Of a DNA stretch of 64,000 nt, positions 51,743-60,529 are shown piece after piece. A program made the position numbers and the translations under genes. Below the pieces are notes generated by a model. That model worked only from the letters and a program-made list of their open reading frames with translations. It had not been told where the DNA came from and made no database searches. Location: NCBI RefSeq assembly GCF_015082335.1, contig NZ_BLRL01000001.1, positions 248,001-312,000 on the forward strand, given 5' to 3'. Source of the DNA: Moritella sp. F3. Its GTDB lineage: Bacteria; Pseudomonadota; Gammaproteobacteria; Enterobacterales; Moritellaceae. How positions within the stretch are numbered: the first letter of the stretch is position 1; each line of letters opens with the position of its first letter.

Positions 51743-51993
51743 CTTTGCTACCTGCCCTGTGTTTAACCCGCTTAAGGATAATCGTTAAGCGGTGATTATA
51801 ACGATCATTGCGGCCAATGGCTGTTTAACTGGAGGAAATTTGGATTTTTATTGATGCAGTCTGTATTTGCGGCGGTTTTGAGGTGAGGGGCGGATGAAGA
51901 TTAACCGGTATAAACATCTCCAGTTCATCTTTATTTGATCACAATAGACTTAAGGTAAACCAACATCCCTGTTGAGTTATTGCTATAGATTCG

Positions 51994-52554
51994 TTAACAA
52001 CTCTCCGTCGTGTTGAGCATTTTAATCAATGTAGCTGGCATACCACCAACAAGAGTATCAGGGGCTACATCTTTAGTAACCACTGAACCCGCAGCAATAA
52101 TAGAACGAGCGCCAATAGTAACACCCTGACAAATAACAACATTGCCGCCAATCCAAACATCATCTTGTACAACAATTGGTAAGCACTGCACTTCCCATTT
52201 TCTGCGTTGTTGGTAATTAAGTGAGTGTGTTGGTGTATAAAACTGTGTGCTAGGGCCAATTAATACATTATTACCTATTGTTATAGGAGCATTATCTAGC
52301 ATAGTAACGCCCATATTGATAAACGTATCATTACCTATTGAAATGGTTTTGCCGTATTCACATAAGAAAGGAGAACATACAACACTGTTCTCACCTATAT
52401 GATTCAATAACTCTGCAACATAAGGTTTAGCCGCTTTAAACTGGCGTTGATTAATATTTTGCAGCAAATCAAACGCAGTATTTCTCAGCAGATCAAACTC
52501 TAGACTATCAGCATCATATTCAATACCTAAGCACATCTTTTCAAATTCACTCAT
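51994..52554 (-). CDS. Hexapeptide-repeat sugar O-acetyltransferase, Maa/NodL-like, copy 1
   Basis: A 186-residue acetyltransferase with the left-handed beta-helix: repeated hexads such as IGNDTFINMGVTM, IGNNVLIGPSTQFYTP and GASI/VVTKDV near the end. The N-terminal region (MSEFEKMCLGIEYDAD) is the maltose O-acetyltransferase type. It likely acetylates a sugar or a small molecule. A second, closer to canonical, copy is at 56851-57402. A 17-residue upstream ORF (52551-52604) overlaps its ATG by 4 nt. Confidence 0.85.
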   Translation of the reverse strand: MSEFEKMCLGIEYDADSLEFDLLRNTAFDLLQNINQRQFKAAKPYVAELLNHIGENSVVCSPFLCEYGKTISIGNDTFINMGVTMLDNAPITIGNNVLIGPSTQFYTPTHSLNYQQRRKWEVQCLPIVVQDDVWIGGNVVICQGVTIGARSIIAAGSVVTKDVAPDTLVGGMPATLIKMLNTTESC

Positions 52555-52671
52555 TTCATTCCTAATAGATTTTTTATGAATACCAAAGTATCAATATCAT
52601 CCATTTCACCTTCAAAGTATTGATATAGGACAATTAAACATTATCTACTTGGCAATTATTTTTATTCACAG

Positions 52672-52970
52672 TTATTTATACAGGGTTTCAACATACTTAT
52701 GAGTTGGCTCTTCAAGAAGGTCTTGAGGATGATCACCTCCGAATGTTAACCACTTACTTTACCTGAATATGTAGTGTTACCAATTTCTGATTTTGTTTTA
52801 GTGTCATAAGTAATAATTTGAATTTCTACTTTATCAGATTTTCCAGACCACTCTGTTGCCCTATCTTCCCAATGTAAAATAATCGGTTCTACATAATAGC
52901 CATATTTACTAGCGACGATATGACAAGCTTTACTATTATGACCTGTCATAGTTTTGTGGTTAATAACCAA
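52672..52970 (-). pseudogene. Frameshifted C-terminal fragment of a conserved WSGK-motif protein (DUF4823-like)
   Basis: The first frame (TTG at 52970, stop 52746) reads PIILHWEDRATEWSGKSDKV then TYSGKVSG. After a one-base shift at about 52754 the sequence continues in another frame as SKWLTFGGDHPQDLLEEPTH then KYVETLYK and a stop at 52672. This gives a continuous conserved ending. It looks like a one-base loss in an A-run (AAAA to AAA). The 5' half and any signal peptide are absent. I recall the WEDRATEWSG motif in lipoproteins of the DUF4823 type, with low certainty. Sequencing error at the A-run is the alternative. Confidence 0.6.
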
Positions 52971-52978
52971 AGATAAAC

Positions 52979-53827
52979 CTAAGGTACTGACTGTAGTAAA
53001 GTATGTTGATGTACTTCGTCTAGGTTAACAATGCTCTTAAGCAATACATTTACTGTCAATTCAATACTATCATTTGGGTTTTGAGTGACTTGAAAGTACC
53101 CGCCTTCGCGAGATAGCTGATGTACTTCTAATTGACGAGTTTCTAATTGCTCTGTTAACAGCTTGCTTGACCAATATGGCACCAATGAACATTGAGCAGA
53201 TCCTGTCGCAATATCTTCATCAATGCCAATTTTAGGAGCGAAGAATCTGAGTACATAACCAGTATCACCTTTCTGCGCAGTCACTATCACTGCATGGTAA
53301 TCATCGATTCCCTTAATGACTGAAAAGTCAGGCTTGAAGTTACGAACTTGGTCCTCATCCTCAAGTACTAAAATCAAATCTCTGGTTGCAAAAACATCGA
53401 TAGGATCTAGACCAAGTCGCTTTCCACAAGCATCACCATAACAATTACCATCTAAGTCAAGACTCGGCTCAGCAGTCCAACTCGGCATAACCATTGAATA
53501 ACCATCGGCTAATTTTTTGACGGTAATTATTCCATGCTGACTATGCAGTTTAACGTCTAATGCATGCTCTGGTGTTATTTCAAAAATAGCCGCCGCAGCC
53601 GCTAAACTGCCATGGCCACATAAGTCGATTTCGACGTTACCAGCAAACCAACGAATAGCATAACCCTGCTCGGTAGCAACAATAAACGATGTCACCGGTT
53701 GGCCTAAATCTTTAGATAACACCTGTAATTCCATGTCTGACAACCAGGTTGTCAACTTGACTACAGCAGCTGGATTACCCTGCGCGTGTTCACCTGTAAA
53801 TACATTTAATATATATGCTTTATTCAC
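52979..53827 (-). CDS. PhzF family isomerase-like protein, copy 1
   Basis: A 282-residue protein of the PhzF (phenazine biosynthesis-like) fold, two diaminopimelate-epimerase-like domains. Key segments are FTGEHAQGNPAAVV (about 10-23), IDLCGHGSLAAA (about 68-79) and GIDEDIATGSAQCSLVPYW near the end. PhzF-like proteins are isomerases with many roles. The GTG start has AAGGA upstream. No phenazine genes are near. A second copy is at 56011-56802. Confidence 0.87.
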   Translation of the reverse strand: MNKAYILNVFTGEHAQGNPAAVVKLTTWLSDMELQVLSKDLGQPVTSFIVATEQGYAIRWFAGNVEIDLCGHGSLAAAAAIFEITPEHALDVKLHSQHGIITVKKLADGYSMVMPSWTAEPSLDLDGNCYGDACGKRLGLDPIDVFATRDLILVLEDEDQVRNFKPDFSVIKGIDDYHAVIVTAQKGDTGYVLRFFAPKIGIDEDIATGSAQCSLVPYWSSKLLTEQLETRQLEVHQLSREGGYFQVTQNPNDSIELTVNVLLKSIVNLDEVHQHTLLQSVP

Positions 53828-54120
53828 TGATCATCCTTAAAGGGTTAACGCTGATGTATGAGGATTAGTATTGCTCGCCGCTATTTAACAGAATCAACAT
53901 TCTGATTATTTAGTTTAATCATTGCAAACCCAGTTGCGAATGGTTATTATTAGCAACTAATTGTTTAACGATATGATATATAGGTCAATCATGAAGTGTT
54001 GTAAAGATTCGATAATGAAAAAAGTAAATAGAACCTGGCTTGAAAAAATGTTTTACAGCAGCGTTTATAAATGCACTAACTGTAATAGATTGGTTAAGCT
54101 TAAATAAAGTAATACATTTA
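53828..54120. other. Intergenic region with AT-rich sequence and one small ORF
   Basis: Apart from the 38-residue plus-strand ORF there is no gene. No clear attC site, promoter or terminator could be defined. The stretch GTTTAACG and the AGGGTTAACGCTG segment superficially resemble integron core sites but lack a partner arm. Confidence 0.4.
53991..54107 (+). CDS. 38-residue zinc-ribbon-like miniprotein
   Basis: The ORF codes MKCCKDSIMKKVNRTWLEKM then FYSSVYKCTNCNRLVKLK. The CC at 3-4 and the C-x-x-C at 28-31, flanked by basic residues, resemble a small zinc ribbon that binds nucleic acid or a partner. The middle RTWLEKMFYSSVYKC looks conserved-like rather than random. The ribosome-binding site is weak (TAGGT). 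It is too short for most gene callers. Confidence 0.5.
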   Translation: MKCCKDSIMKKVNRTWLEKMFYSSVYKCTNCNRLVKLK

Positions 54121-54753
54121 TTATAATCGATTCTGATTTTGCCAATAATCATACAGGCCACTAATATCAGATGAGCACATGAAACTCATTGCCCCTTTAA
54201 TTTGCTCATCACTCCACTGCCACCATTTCATTTCTAATAACTGGACAATTTCACTTTCAGTAAAACGATAACGAATGTGTTTTGCTGGGTTTGAACCAAC
54301 AATGGAATAAGGTGCTACATCCTTGGTTACAACAGCACGACTTGCGATAATAGCACCGTCACCTATTGTGACACCACTCATGATCATCGCTTCAGTACCT
54401 ATCCAAACATCATTACCAATGACAGTATCACCTGATCGTTCAAAACCATCTTTAGCGTCAGAGAAGTTTTCATTATCCTGGTAAAAAAATGGGAAGGTAC
54501 TAACCCAATTATTTTGATGCCCTTGATTACCGGCCATCATAAACACAGCGCCCGAACCAATTGAGCAATAACTCCCAATAATTAACTGATCAATATCAGT
54601 TCTATCGGGCAGTAAATAACGCGCGCAATCATCAAAACTATGATTATGGTAGTAGCCAGAATAGTAGCTGTGCTCTCCCACAATAATATTCGGGTTTGTT
54701 ACTTGTTCTTTCAATGATTTACCCACAAAAGGGCTTTCAAAATAATTATTCAA
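54121..54753 (-). CDS. catB: Chloramphenicol acetyltransferase, CatB type
   Basis: A 210-residue xenobiotic acetyltransferase of the hexapeptide family, starting at a TTG (54753) with GAGAG upstream; the longer frame adds residues with no family match. [20 protein letters not shown] and [20 protein letters not shown], followed by [19 protein letters not shown] and [15 protein letters not shown], closely match plasmid and integron catB proteins and chromosomal homologues. It acetylates chloramphenicol in characterised relatives. It lies in the minus-strand small-gene array. Confidence 0.9.
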   Translation of the reverse strand: MNNYFESPFVGKSLKEQVTNPNIIVGEHSYYSGYYHNHSFDDCARYLLPDRTDIDQLIIGSYCSIGSGAVFMMAGNQGHQNNWVSTFPFFYQDNENFSDAKDGFERSGDTVIGNDVWIGTEAMIMSGVTIGDGAIIASRAVVTKDVAPYSIVGSNPAKHIRYRFTESEIVQLLEMKWWQWSDEQIKGAMSFMCSSDISGLYDYWQNQNRL

Positions 54754-54894
54754 CTTAAACTCTCTTTTAAGTTTATGACTAACGCTACAACACACGGTCG
54801 ATAGCGTCAGCAAAACAGTTTGGAATAGACTTTGTCACCGCAAAATCTCTTTTCTTATAGAACCTCTCGGTGTTCTATGGTTTATTACTAAGCA

Positions 54895-55302
54895 CTACTT
54901 TCTTGAAGGCTCATACTTTTCATACATTGGTAATGTCGCATCTAGTTCCTCCCAGTTTCCTTTCGATGTAATGAAATTATGGGAAATTGGTCGCTCTATG
55001 ATATCGCTATCAATCACACCTAAACGTATTCTTAGTTTGTCAGGCTTAGCGGAATTTGAGCTATAGATTGGAGAGCCGCACGTAGCACAGAAGTACTTTC
55101 GTTTTCCTTCACTGCTCTCATAGTATTTAAGTACATTCTTAATATCGGTAATTTCAAGTTCAGACGCATTCACAAATCCATTTGTAGCATAGGCACTCCC
55201 ACTTGATTTACGACAACGTGAACAATGACAATAAATCGGATCTGAAATTGCACCATTCAATTCAAACTGAATAGATCCGCACAAACAACTTCCATTATAC
55301 AT
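54895..55302 (-). CDS. GFA family protein, copy 2
   Basis: A 135-residue zinc protein of the GFA/CENP-V family. CLCGSIQFEL (about 6-15), CHCSRCRKSS (about 25-34) and KYFCATCGSPIYSS (about 69-82) carry the zinc cysteines. The sequence differs enough from copy 1 (49223-49618) to indicate an old duplication or separate capture. It is co-directional with catB, 81 bp upstream of its longest frame. Confidence 0.85.
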   Translation of the reverse strand: MYNGSCLCGSIQFELNGAISDPIYCHCSRCRKSSGSAYATNGFVNASELEITDIKNVLKYYESSEGKRKYFCATCGSPIYSSNSAKPDKLRIRLGVIDSDIIERPISHNFITSKGNWEELDATLPMYEKYEPSRK

Positions 55303-55347
55303 CTCAAGTCCTTAATATTAAAAATATTAGAGTGAAAATCTAATTAG

Positions 55348-55944
55348 TTACGCCATACCCACGTAACCATCTGTTGATTGAATCCGACGACACCAATTTT
55401 GAATTTCAGGGTAACGGGTTAAATCAAAACCACCTTCATCAGCGACATGGGTATAAGCATAAAGAGAAATATCAGCAATCGTCATTTCATCACCCACTAA
55501 ATACTGAGTTTTAGCTAATTGGTTTTCCATTAGTTGCAGCGCTTTGTTGCCGCCCTCTTGAAGTGAGGCGTATTCATCCATCCTTGCTTTAGGCATGTCT
55601 AAATATTTTTGAATAAAACGGGCGACAGCAATAAAAGGTTCATGGCTATATTGTTCGAAGAAAAGCCATTCGTACACTTTCGCTTTCACGTAAATATCGG
55701 TTGGCAGCAAAGGTGTGTTCTCGGCAAAATAACCTAAGATTGCGTTCGATTCACATAGAAAACGGCCGTCATCTAATTCTACCGCTGGAATTTTTCCGTT
55801 TGGATTTTTAGACAGGAACACAGCTGTTTTCGTTTCACCCGCTAAAATGTTCACCTCAACCCAGTCATGTTCAATACTTAAAAATGATAATAACATCTTC
55901 ACTTTTAAGCAGTTGCCTGATTGTAAGTCACCATATACTTTCAT
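55348..55944 (-). CDS. Glutathione S-transferase family protein
   Basis: A 198-residue GST-like protein from the ATG at 55944 (GAAGG upstream). A thioredoxin-fold N-terminal domain (MKVYGDLQSGNCLKVKMLLS) has NPNGKIPAVEL (about 48-58) with the cis-Pro, and ESNAILGYF carries the SNAIL motif. A helical C-terminal domain has LVGDEMTIADISLYAYTH. It would conjugate or bind glutathione; the substrate is unknown. Confidence 0.88.
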   Translation of the reverse strand: MKVYGDLQSGNCLKVKMLLSFLSIEHDWVEVNILAGETKTAVFLSKNPNGKIPAVELDDGRFLCESNAILGYFAENTPLLPTDIYVKAKVYEWLFFEQYSHEPFIAVARFIQKYLDMPKARMDEYASLQEGGNKALQLMENQLAKTQYLVGDEMTIADISLYAYTHVADEGGFDLTRYPEIQNWCRRIQSTDGYVGMA

Positions 55945-56010
55945 TTTGCCTTCCTTGACGATTCGGTTCACGATTACATGAATATTAAACTTCGATATTC
56001 AATTCTGATA

Positions 56011-56802
56011 TTAAACGTTAATAGTACCTTTCAGGTATAGTACCCCTTGACCAGATACAATGACATGCTGATTTGTCACCTGACACTTTAAAATACCACC
56101 TCGGCGAGAGGCCTGGTATGCCAACAAGTCAGTCTTGTTCAATTTATCAGCCCAATAAGGCGCTAAGCCCGCATGAATAGAACCTGTAACAGGATCTTCA
56201 TCGCCGCCGTTGGCTGGCCAGAAATAACGCGAAATGAAATCGTATTGAGTCGAGGTCGATGTAACGACTACATCATAAGGGGCAAGTTGTTTCAGCTGTG
56301 CTGAATCATAACTAACATCCAATACATCTTGTTCACTATTTAAAATGGCAAAGTAAGCCTGCCTATTTCTCAGCACCAGCTTTGGTGTTTTCGAAAGCCC
56401 TAAAAGCAGTTGCGCTGGTATCTCTAGAATAGGCTCTGGCATTTGAACAGGGAAAGTCATTTCTATTTCATTGTCCTGATTCAGCACGACCTTTAACCTA
56501 CCGACTTCAGCGGTAATAAACTCAATTTCGTTTTTAACACCAAATTCATGAAATAGCACAAAAGCAGACGCTAATGTCGCATGACCACAGAAATCAATTT
56601 CTGTCAGCGGTGAGAACCAACGGATCTCGTACTTATTCCCTTCTACCTGTTTTACAAACGCCGTTTCTGATAGGTTGTTCTCTATCGCAATACTTTGCAT
56701 CAATTCCGCGGTTAGCCAATTATCCACTGGAATAACGGCGGCTGAATTACCTTTGAACTGTTGATCTGTAAACGCATCAACGACAAATATATCCATTTTC
56801 AA
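56011..56802 (-). CDS. PhzF family isomerase-like protein, copy 2
   Basis: A 263-residue PhzF-like protein with FTDQQFKGNSAAVIPV (about 11-26), IDFCGHATLASAFVL and GGDEDPVTGSIHAGLAPYW. The start is a TTG with GGGAG upstream (an ATG at 56796 is the alternative). It is clearly a paralogue of the copy at 52979-53827 but divergent. It lies 48 bp after the maa gene. Confidence 0.87.
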   Translation of the reverse strand: MKMDIFVVDAFTDQQFKGNSAAVIPVDNWLTAELMQSIAIENNLSETAFVKQVEGNKYEIRWFSPLTEIDFCGHATLASAFVLFHEFGVKNEIEFITAEVGRLKVVLNQDNEIEMTFPVQMPEPILEIPAQLLLGLSKTPKLVLRNRQAYFAILNSEQDVLDVSYDSAQLKQLAPYDVVVTSTSTQYDFISRYFWPANGGDEDPVTGSIHAGLAPYWADKLNKTDLLAYQASRRGGILKCQVTNQHVIVSGQGVLYLKGTINV

Positions 56803-56850
56803 TGTATGAACTCCCTTTGCTTTTTTATAGGCGATCTACTTGTTAATAAC

Positions 56851-57402
56851 TTAAACAGATTTCATCACCCGACAAGGGTTACCAACTGCAACGCTATTAT
56901 CTGGGATGTCACGGGTGACAACACTGCCAGCACCAATAACACAGTTATCACCAATGGTGATACCTGGTAAAATAGACACATTACCACCAACCCAAACATC
57001 ATTGCCGATGGTTATCGCAGAACCGTATTCCGTTTTTTGGCGTTCAATCGGATCCAGTGGATGTGTACCTGTCGAAATCATGACATGAGGACCAAACAAG
57101 ACATTATTCCCTATCGTCACTTTGCATACATCAATAATGGTTAAATTGTGATTGGCATAAAAATCATTTCCGATTTCAATGTTATAACCATAATCGCAAA
57201 AGAAGTTAGGTTCCATATGAGCGGCACCTTTTATGGATAATAGCCCTTTCAAAATAACCATTCTTTCATCTAATTTAACCGGATCATGCATGTTAAACTG
57301 ATGACAAATAGACTTAGCTTTCATCCTATCTTTTAACAGTGTCTCTTCCCATGCATCATATGGTAGACCTGCAAGCATTTTCTCTTTTTCTGTCACCGTC
57401 AT
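56851..57402 (-). CDS. Maltose/galactoside O-acetyltransferase family, copy 2
   Basis: A 183-residue hexapeptide acetyltransferase from the ATG at 57402 (AAAGAGAG upstream). It has MTVTEKEKMLAGLPYDAWEE and the canonical order of the Maa/LacA family: NLTIIDVCKVTIGNNVLFGP, then STGTHPLDPIERQ with the catalytic His, and GGNVSILPGITIGDNCVIGA. It is closer to E. coli Maa than copy 1. The start lies 8 bp after the hydrolase stop, so they are likely co-transcribed. Confidence 0.9.
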   Translation of the reverse strand: MTVTEKEKMLAGLPYDAWEETLLKDRMKAKSICHQFNMHDPVKLDERMVILKGLLSIKGAAHMEPNFFCDYGYNIEIGNDFYANHNLTIIDVCKVTIGNNVLFGPHVMISTGTHPLDPIERQKTEYGSAITIGNDVWVGGNVSILPGITIGDNCVIGAGSVVTRDIPDNSVAVGNPCRVMKSV

Positions 57403-57410
57403 TTCTCTCT

Positions 57411-58415
57411 TTAAAAAGTATTCGAATTGAATTTCTGTAACCACGCTTTCACCACTAACCGCACTTCAGGACCTACTACTATGCCCATATGTGAAACTTC
57501 AGGTAACAGTTCAACTTTAACTGATGTATATGGTGACATGACAGACTCAAACTGCTCCGCAATAAACGCATCATCACACTCACCGACAGCGACAAGAACC
57601 GGTTGTTTGATCGCAGCAAGGTCTTTTTTATAATGTCGCGGGACGTAGGCGGTATTAAGCCGATGAGAATACAATAAGGTTTCTGTACCATCTTGTGCTG
57701 ATGCAGGCATATTGAATTCGATAGCAGTCAGATGATCAAACCGATGGATCCCCATCATATTGAACATGCTTAACCCGATAATACGAGCAGTATGTACATG
57801 AGCCCAACCGCCCGAATTAGTGCGCATCGTTGGGGCATTATATTTTAGGAAAGGCGATAACAATAAATATGCATCGATTTTCTCGGCATAACGACTGCCA
57901 GCAAAACGTATCGCCAATCCACCGCCGGATGAATGGCCACCAAGGATCAGTTTACTATTGGGATGACGATCTTGAATATGGATAAGGAAATCAGCTAAAT
58001 CATCTTCTAATTGATCGATATAGTCGACATCTCCTCGCCGTTCAGGCGTCAGGCCATGCCCGCGTAAATCAGGCGTATAGACTGCGGCTAGCCCGTCATC
58101 ACTGATGGACTTAGCTAAAGGCAATAAATACTGGCTATGCCAACCTGAGCCATGCAGTAAAATAAGCACCGTATCAGCACCAGCTGGATAGTGTCGATAG
58201 ATTATCTCTTTACCATCCCTTGCTTTACAGCTTTGTCGTGGTGGTAAACATGTGTAATCAACGACATAAAGTTCATTAAAATTCAGACTGCTGTTATCCA
58301 AATCACGCGATTTTCGTTTACCAAAAAAAATCAATAAGGCGGCAATACTCAATTGAATCGCCACCGGAATGATCACAAAGTAAATAACCGTTAAAAACAC
58401 TGTCTGCATAGCCAT
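57411..58415 (-). CDS. Membrane-anchored alpha/beta hydrolase (lysophospholipase-like)
   Basis: A 334-residue alpha/beta hydrolase with an N-terminal membrane helix (about residues 8-30, LTVIYFVIIPVAIQLSIAALLI). LILLHGSGWHSQYL (about 83-96) is the oxyanion region. LGGHSSGGGLAIR holds the nucleophile Ser, and LPEVSHMGIV the His near the end. PDLRGHGLTPERRGDVDY is lysophospholipase-like. It is 11 bp downstream of the VOC gene and 8 bp upstream of maa copy 2, forming a small operon. Confidence 0.85.
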   Translation of the reverse strand: MAMQTVFLTVIYFVIIPVAIQLSIAALLIFFGKRKSRDLDNSSLNFNELYVVDYTCLPPRQSCKARDGKEIIYRHYPAGADTVLILLHGSGWHSQYLLPLAKSISDDGLAAVYTPDLRGHGLTPERRGDVDYIDQLEDDLADFLIHIQDRHPNSKLILGGHSSGGGLAIRFAGSRYAEKIDAYLLLSPFLKYNAPTMRTNSGGWAHVHTARIIGLSMFNMMGIHRFDHLTAIEFNMPASAQDGTETLLYSHRLNTAYVPRHYKKDLAAIKQPVLVAVGECDDAFIAEQFESVMSPYTSVKVELLPEVSHMGIVVGPEVRLVVKAWLQKFNSNTF

Positions 58416-58426
58416 CGGCGCCCTCT

Positions 58427-58786
58427 TTATAAACTGATATCAGACCATACTGCAAATTCATTACCGCTGGGCTCTAAAAAATGGAAACGACGGCCACCAG
58501 GAAAGGTAAATATAGGCTTAATAATCTCACCACCCGACTGCTCGACTTTTAAAAGTGTCGCCTCGATATTATTGCTATAAAAAACTAATAACGCCGCACC
58601 ATTGCTTGTTAATGAAGATTGCGCTGACTTGAAAAAGCCACCATTAAGACCTGCGCCAGAAAATGCGCTGTATTCAGATCCAAAATCTTCAAACGACCAC
58701 CCGAAACAAGCCGTGAAAAATGCTTTTGTAGCAGGAATATCACTAGCGGAAAATTCGACATAATTCAATTTTTCATGTTCGTGCAT
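58427..58786 (-). CDS. VOC family (glyoxalase-fold) protein, copy 1
   Basis: A 119-residue vicinal-oxygen-chelate protein. NYVEFSASDIPATKAFFTACFGW (first beta-alpha unit, about 8-30) and FLEPSGNEFAVW near the end are typical, with the metal Glu in EFAVW. The substrate is unknown. The gene opens a four-gene run with the hydrolase, maa copy 2 and PhzF copy 2. Confidence 0.85.
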   Translation of the reverse strand: MHEHEKLNYVEFSASDIPATKAFFTACFGWSFEDFGSEYSAFSGAGLNGGFFKSAQSSLTSNGAALLVFYSNNIEATLLKVEQSGGEIIKPIFTFPGGRRFHFLEPSGNEFAVWSDISL

Positions 58787-58876
58787 ATACTATCTCCTAT
58801 ATTCTCATCCGATACTATCTCCCATGACATGGCTTATAAGGTCAGGAAGCCCTTCGGTGTTAGTGTTAGCCTGAGA

Positions 58877-59572
58877 CTAAGTTATAGCCCTTTCGACAAT
58901 TGCTCTGCAATGAATTTCTGTTGTTGAAAATAGCGGTACACCTTTATGTTCAGGCGAAGCTAATAGTATTGGTATTTCTGTACAACCTAAGATCACACCT
59001 TGAGCCTTCATGTCGATGAGATCTTCAATGACGGATAGAAAGCCCTGTTTTGTGTCGGCACTGAATTCATTTCGTACCAACTCTGAGATTATTTTCTGGT
59101 GAATGTATTTTCTTGATGTTTTCTCTGGAACAACAGCTTCAATACCATAGGCTTGCAAGGTCATTTTGTAGAAATTCGTTTCCATGGTTTTCTGTACGCC
59201 AATAAGACCAACGCTATCCAGCCCCATCGCTTGAATGGACTTTGCTGTTGCGTCTCTGATATCAACAATGTCCACATCATACTTAGCTGTGATGGTGTCC
59301 ATAAAACGATGCAAACCATTTGCACATAACGCGACGACTTCAGCGCCACCAGCAACAAGAACCCCGACAGCGTCAATGATCATGTTTTCACACAATTGTT
59401 CTGTCGGATCTTTATCCTGATTATCAAGAAACGCCCCTTCATCAAGGCTTTCGATTAGAACATGCGCGCTGCGGTGCCCACCGAGCTTTTCATTTGTGAA
59501 TGTATTAATTAACTTATAATACTCAAGTGTCGATACCCAACCCAGTCCACCGACAAGTCCTATTTTTTTCAA
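58877..59572 (-). CDS. Aspartate/glutamate racemase family protein
   Basis: A 231-residue cofactor-independent racemase. Two catalytic cysteines are present, in VVALCANGLHRF (about 80-91) and GVILGCTEIPILLA (about 193-206). The usual CNT of the first motif reads CANG, which is variant. KKIGLVGGLGWVSTLEYY opens the protein. The start is a TTG with AAAAGGAA upstream. The amino-acid substrate is uncertain (aspartate, glutamate or broad). Confidence 0.88.
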   Translation of the reverse strand: MKKIGLVGGLGWVSTLEYYKLINTFTNEKLGGHRSAHVLIESLDEGAFLDNQDKDPTEQLCENMIIDAVGVLVAGGAEVVALCANGLHRFMDTITAKYDVDIVDIRDATAKSIQAMGLDSVGLIGVQKTMETNFYKMTLQAYGIEAVVPEKTSRKYIHQKIISELVRNEFSADTKQGFLSVIEDLIDMKAQGVILGCTEIPILLASPEHKGVPLFSTTEIHCRAIVERAIT

Positions 59573-59624
59573 TTTCGTAATTCCTTTTAGCTACAGCGTA
59601 ATGATGCGTTAGGTATAAATGGCC

Positions 59625-60035
59625 TCAAAGTGTGTCCTGACAGAATCTAAATAGATAACCATCAGGGGTTTGAACGATAAATTGCTGTTGAACCGCTATC
59701 TTATTACCACATTCATATGACTTAGATTCTAAGTGTAAATATATCGCATCCAAAGCGAGTGATTTAACACTGCGATATAAAGTCTCGATATTTTCAACAT
59801 CCCACTGGAAATTAATACCACGTCCTAATGGAGCCTCAAGCTTATCGGAGATCCACTTACGGCTCTCACCATTAATACCTTCAAGCATCAAATCAACACC
59901 ATCGAGCGTGAGATAAGCAAACTCTTCTTCTGGGCGTTCGTATTTTATAGCGAAGCCCAATACAGTAACAAAAAATGATTTGCTCACATTGATATCGAAA
60001 CAGTAAAGCTCTGGTACTACTCGTAACGTCATCAT
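59625..60035 (-). CDS. VOC family protein, bleomycin-resistance-like, copy 2
   Basis: A 136-residue single-domain VOC protein. VPELYCFDINVSKSFFVTVLGF (first unit) and RGINFQWDVENIETLYRSV with TPDGYLFRFCQ at the end are of the bleomycin-binding/glyoxalase type. The ATG is preceded by AGGGGGA. A neighbouring VOC gene lies just upstream, so a tandem pair is present. Ligand unknown. Confidence 0.85.
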   Translation of the reverse strand: MMTLRVVPELYCFDINVSKSFFVTVLGFAIKYERPEEEFAYLTLDGVDLMLEGINGESRKWISDKLEAPLGRGINFQWDVENIETLYRSVKSLALDAIYLHLESKSYECGNKIAVQQQFIVQTPDGYLFRFCQDTL

Positions 60036-60133
60036 TCCCCCTATTCAGACTAGCTTGCTACTAGGTAAGTAACGTGTGCCACACTTAAATTAAACTAGTT
60101 GAAGCACGATTTTTCGAGTCTATCGGGATATTT

Positions 60134-60529
60134 TTAGAGAGCAACGTCACTTGGCAGGAAGTGTGTCGTGCATATTTTATTTCCATCAGGATCACGTAAA
60201 TATGCAAGGTACAATTGGCGTTCTCCAGTTCCACGTACGCCTGGTGGTTGCTCTATCGAAACACCACCATTTGCTAAACCGATTCGATGCCATTCATTGA
60301 CGATTTCAGGGCTATCGGCCAAGAAACCAATTGTCATCCCATTGCCATGGCTTGCCTCTTCACCATCGATTGGCTTAGTTAATCCCAGCACACCTGTTGG
60401 GGTGAAATACATACAACGCCCTTTTTCATCAACGACGCCTTCGTTGTAATTAAGCACTTTCATAATGGCATCATAAAATGCTTTTGAGCGAGCTACATCA
60501 TTCGAACCGATCATTATATGGCTAAACAT
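60134..60529 (-). CDS. VOC family protein, copy 3
   Basis: A 131-residue VOC protein from the ATG at 60529 (AAAAAAGGAAG upstream); the longer frame (to 60592) adds 21 unsupported residues. FSHIMIGSNDVARSKAFYDAI and the late block YLRDPDGNKICTTHF give the VOC fold and a metal-binding Glu/His pattern. It points away from the DEAD-box gene. Confidence 0.87.
   Translation of the reverse strand: MFSHIMIGSNDVARSKAFYDAIMKVLNYNEGVVDEKGRCMYFTPTGVLGLTKPIDGEEASHGNGMTIGFLADSPEIVNEWHRIGLANGGVSIEQPPGVRGTGERQLYLAYLRDPDGNKICTTHFLPSDVAL

Noticed and set aside
59605..59630. ACCTAACGCATC (minus strand) as an integron inverse core site
   Set aside because: The 7-base core fits RYYYAAC, but the next start codon is about 40 bp away and no partner core exists.
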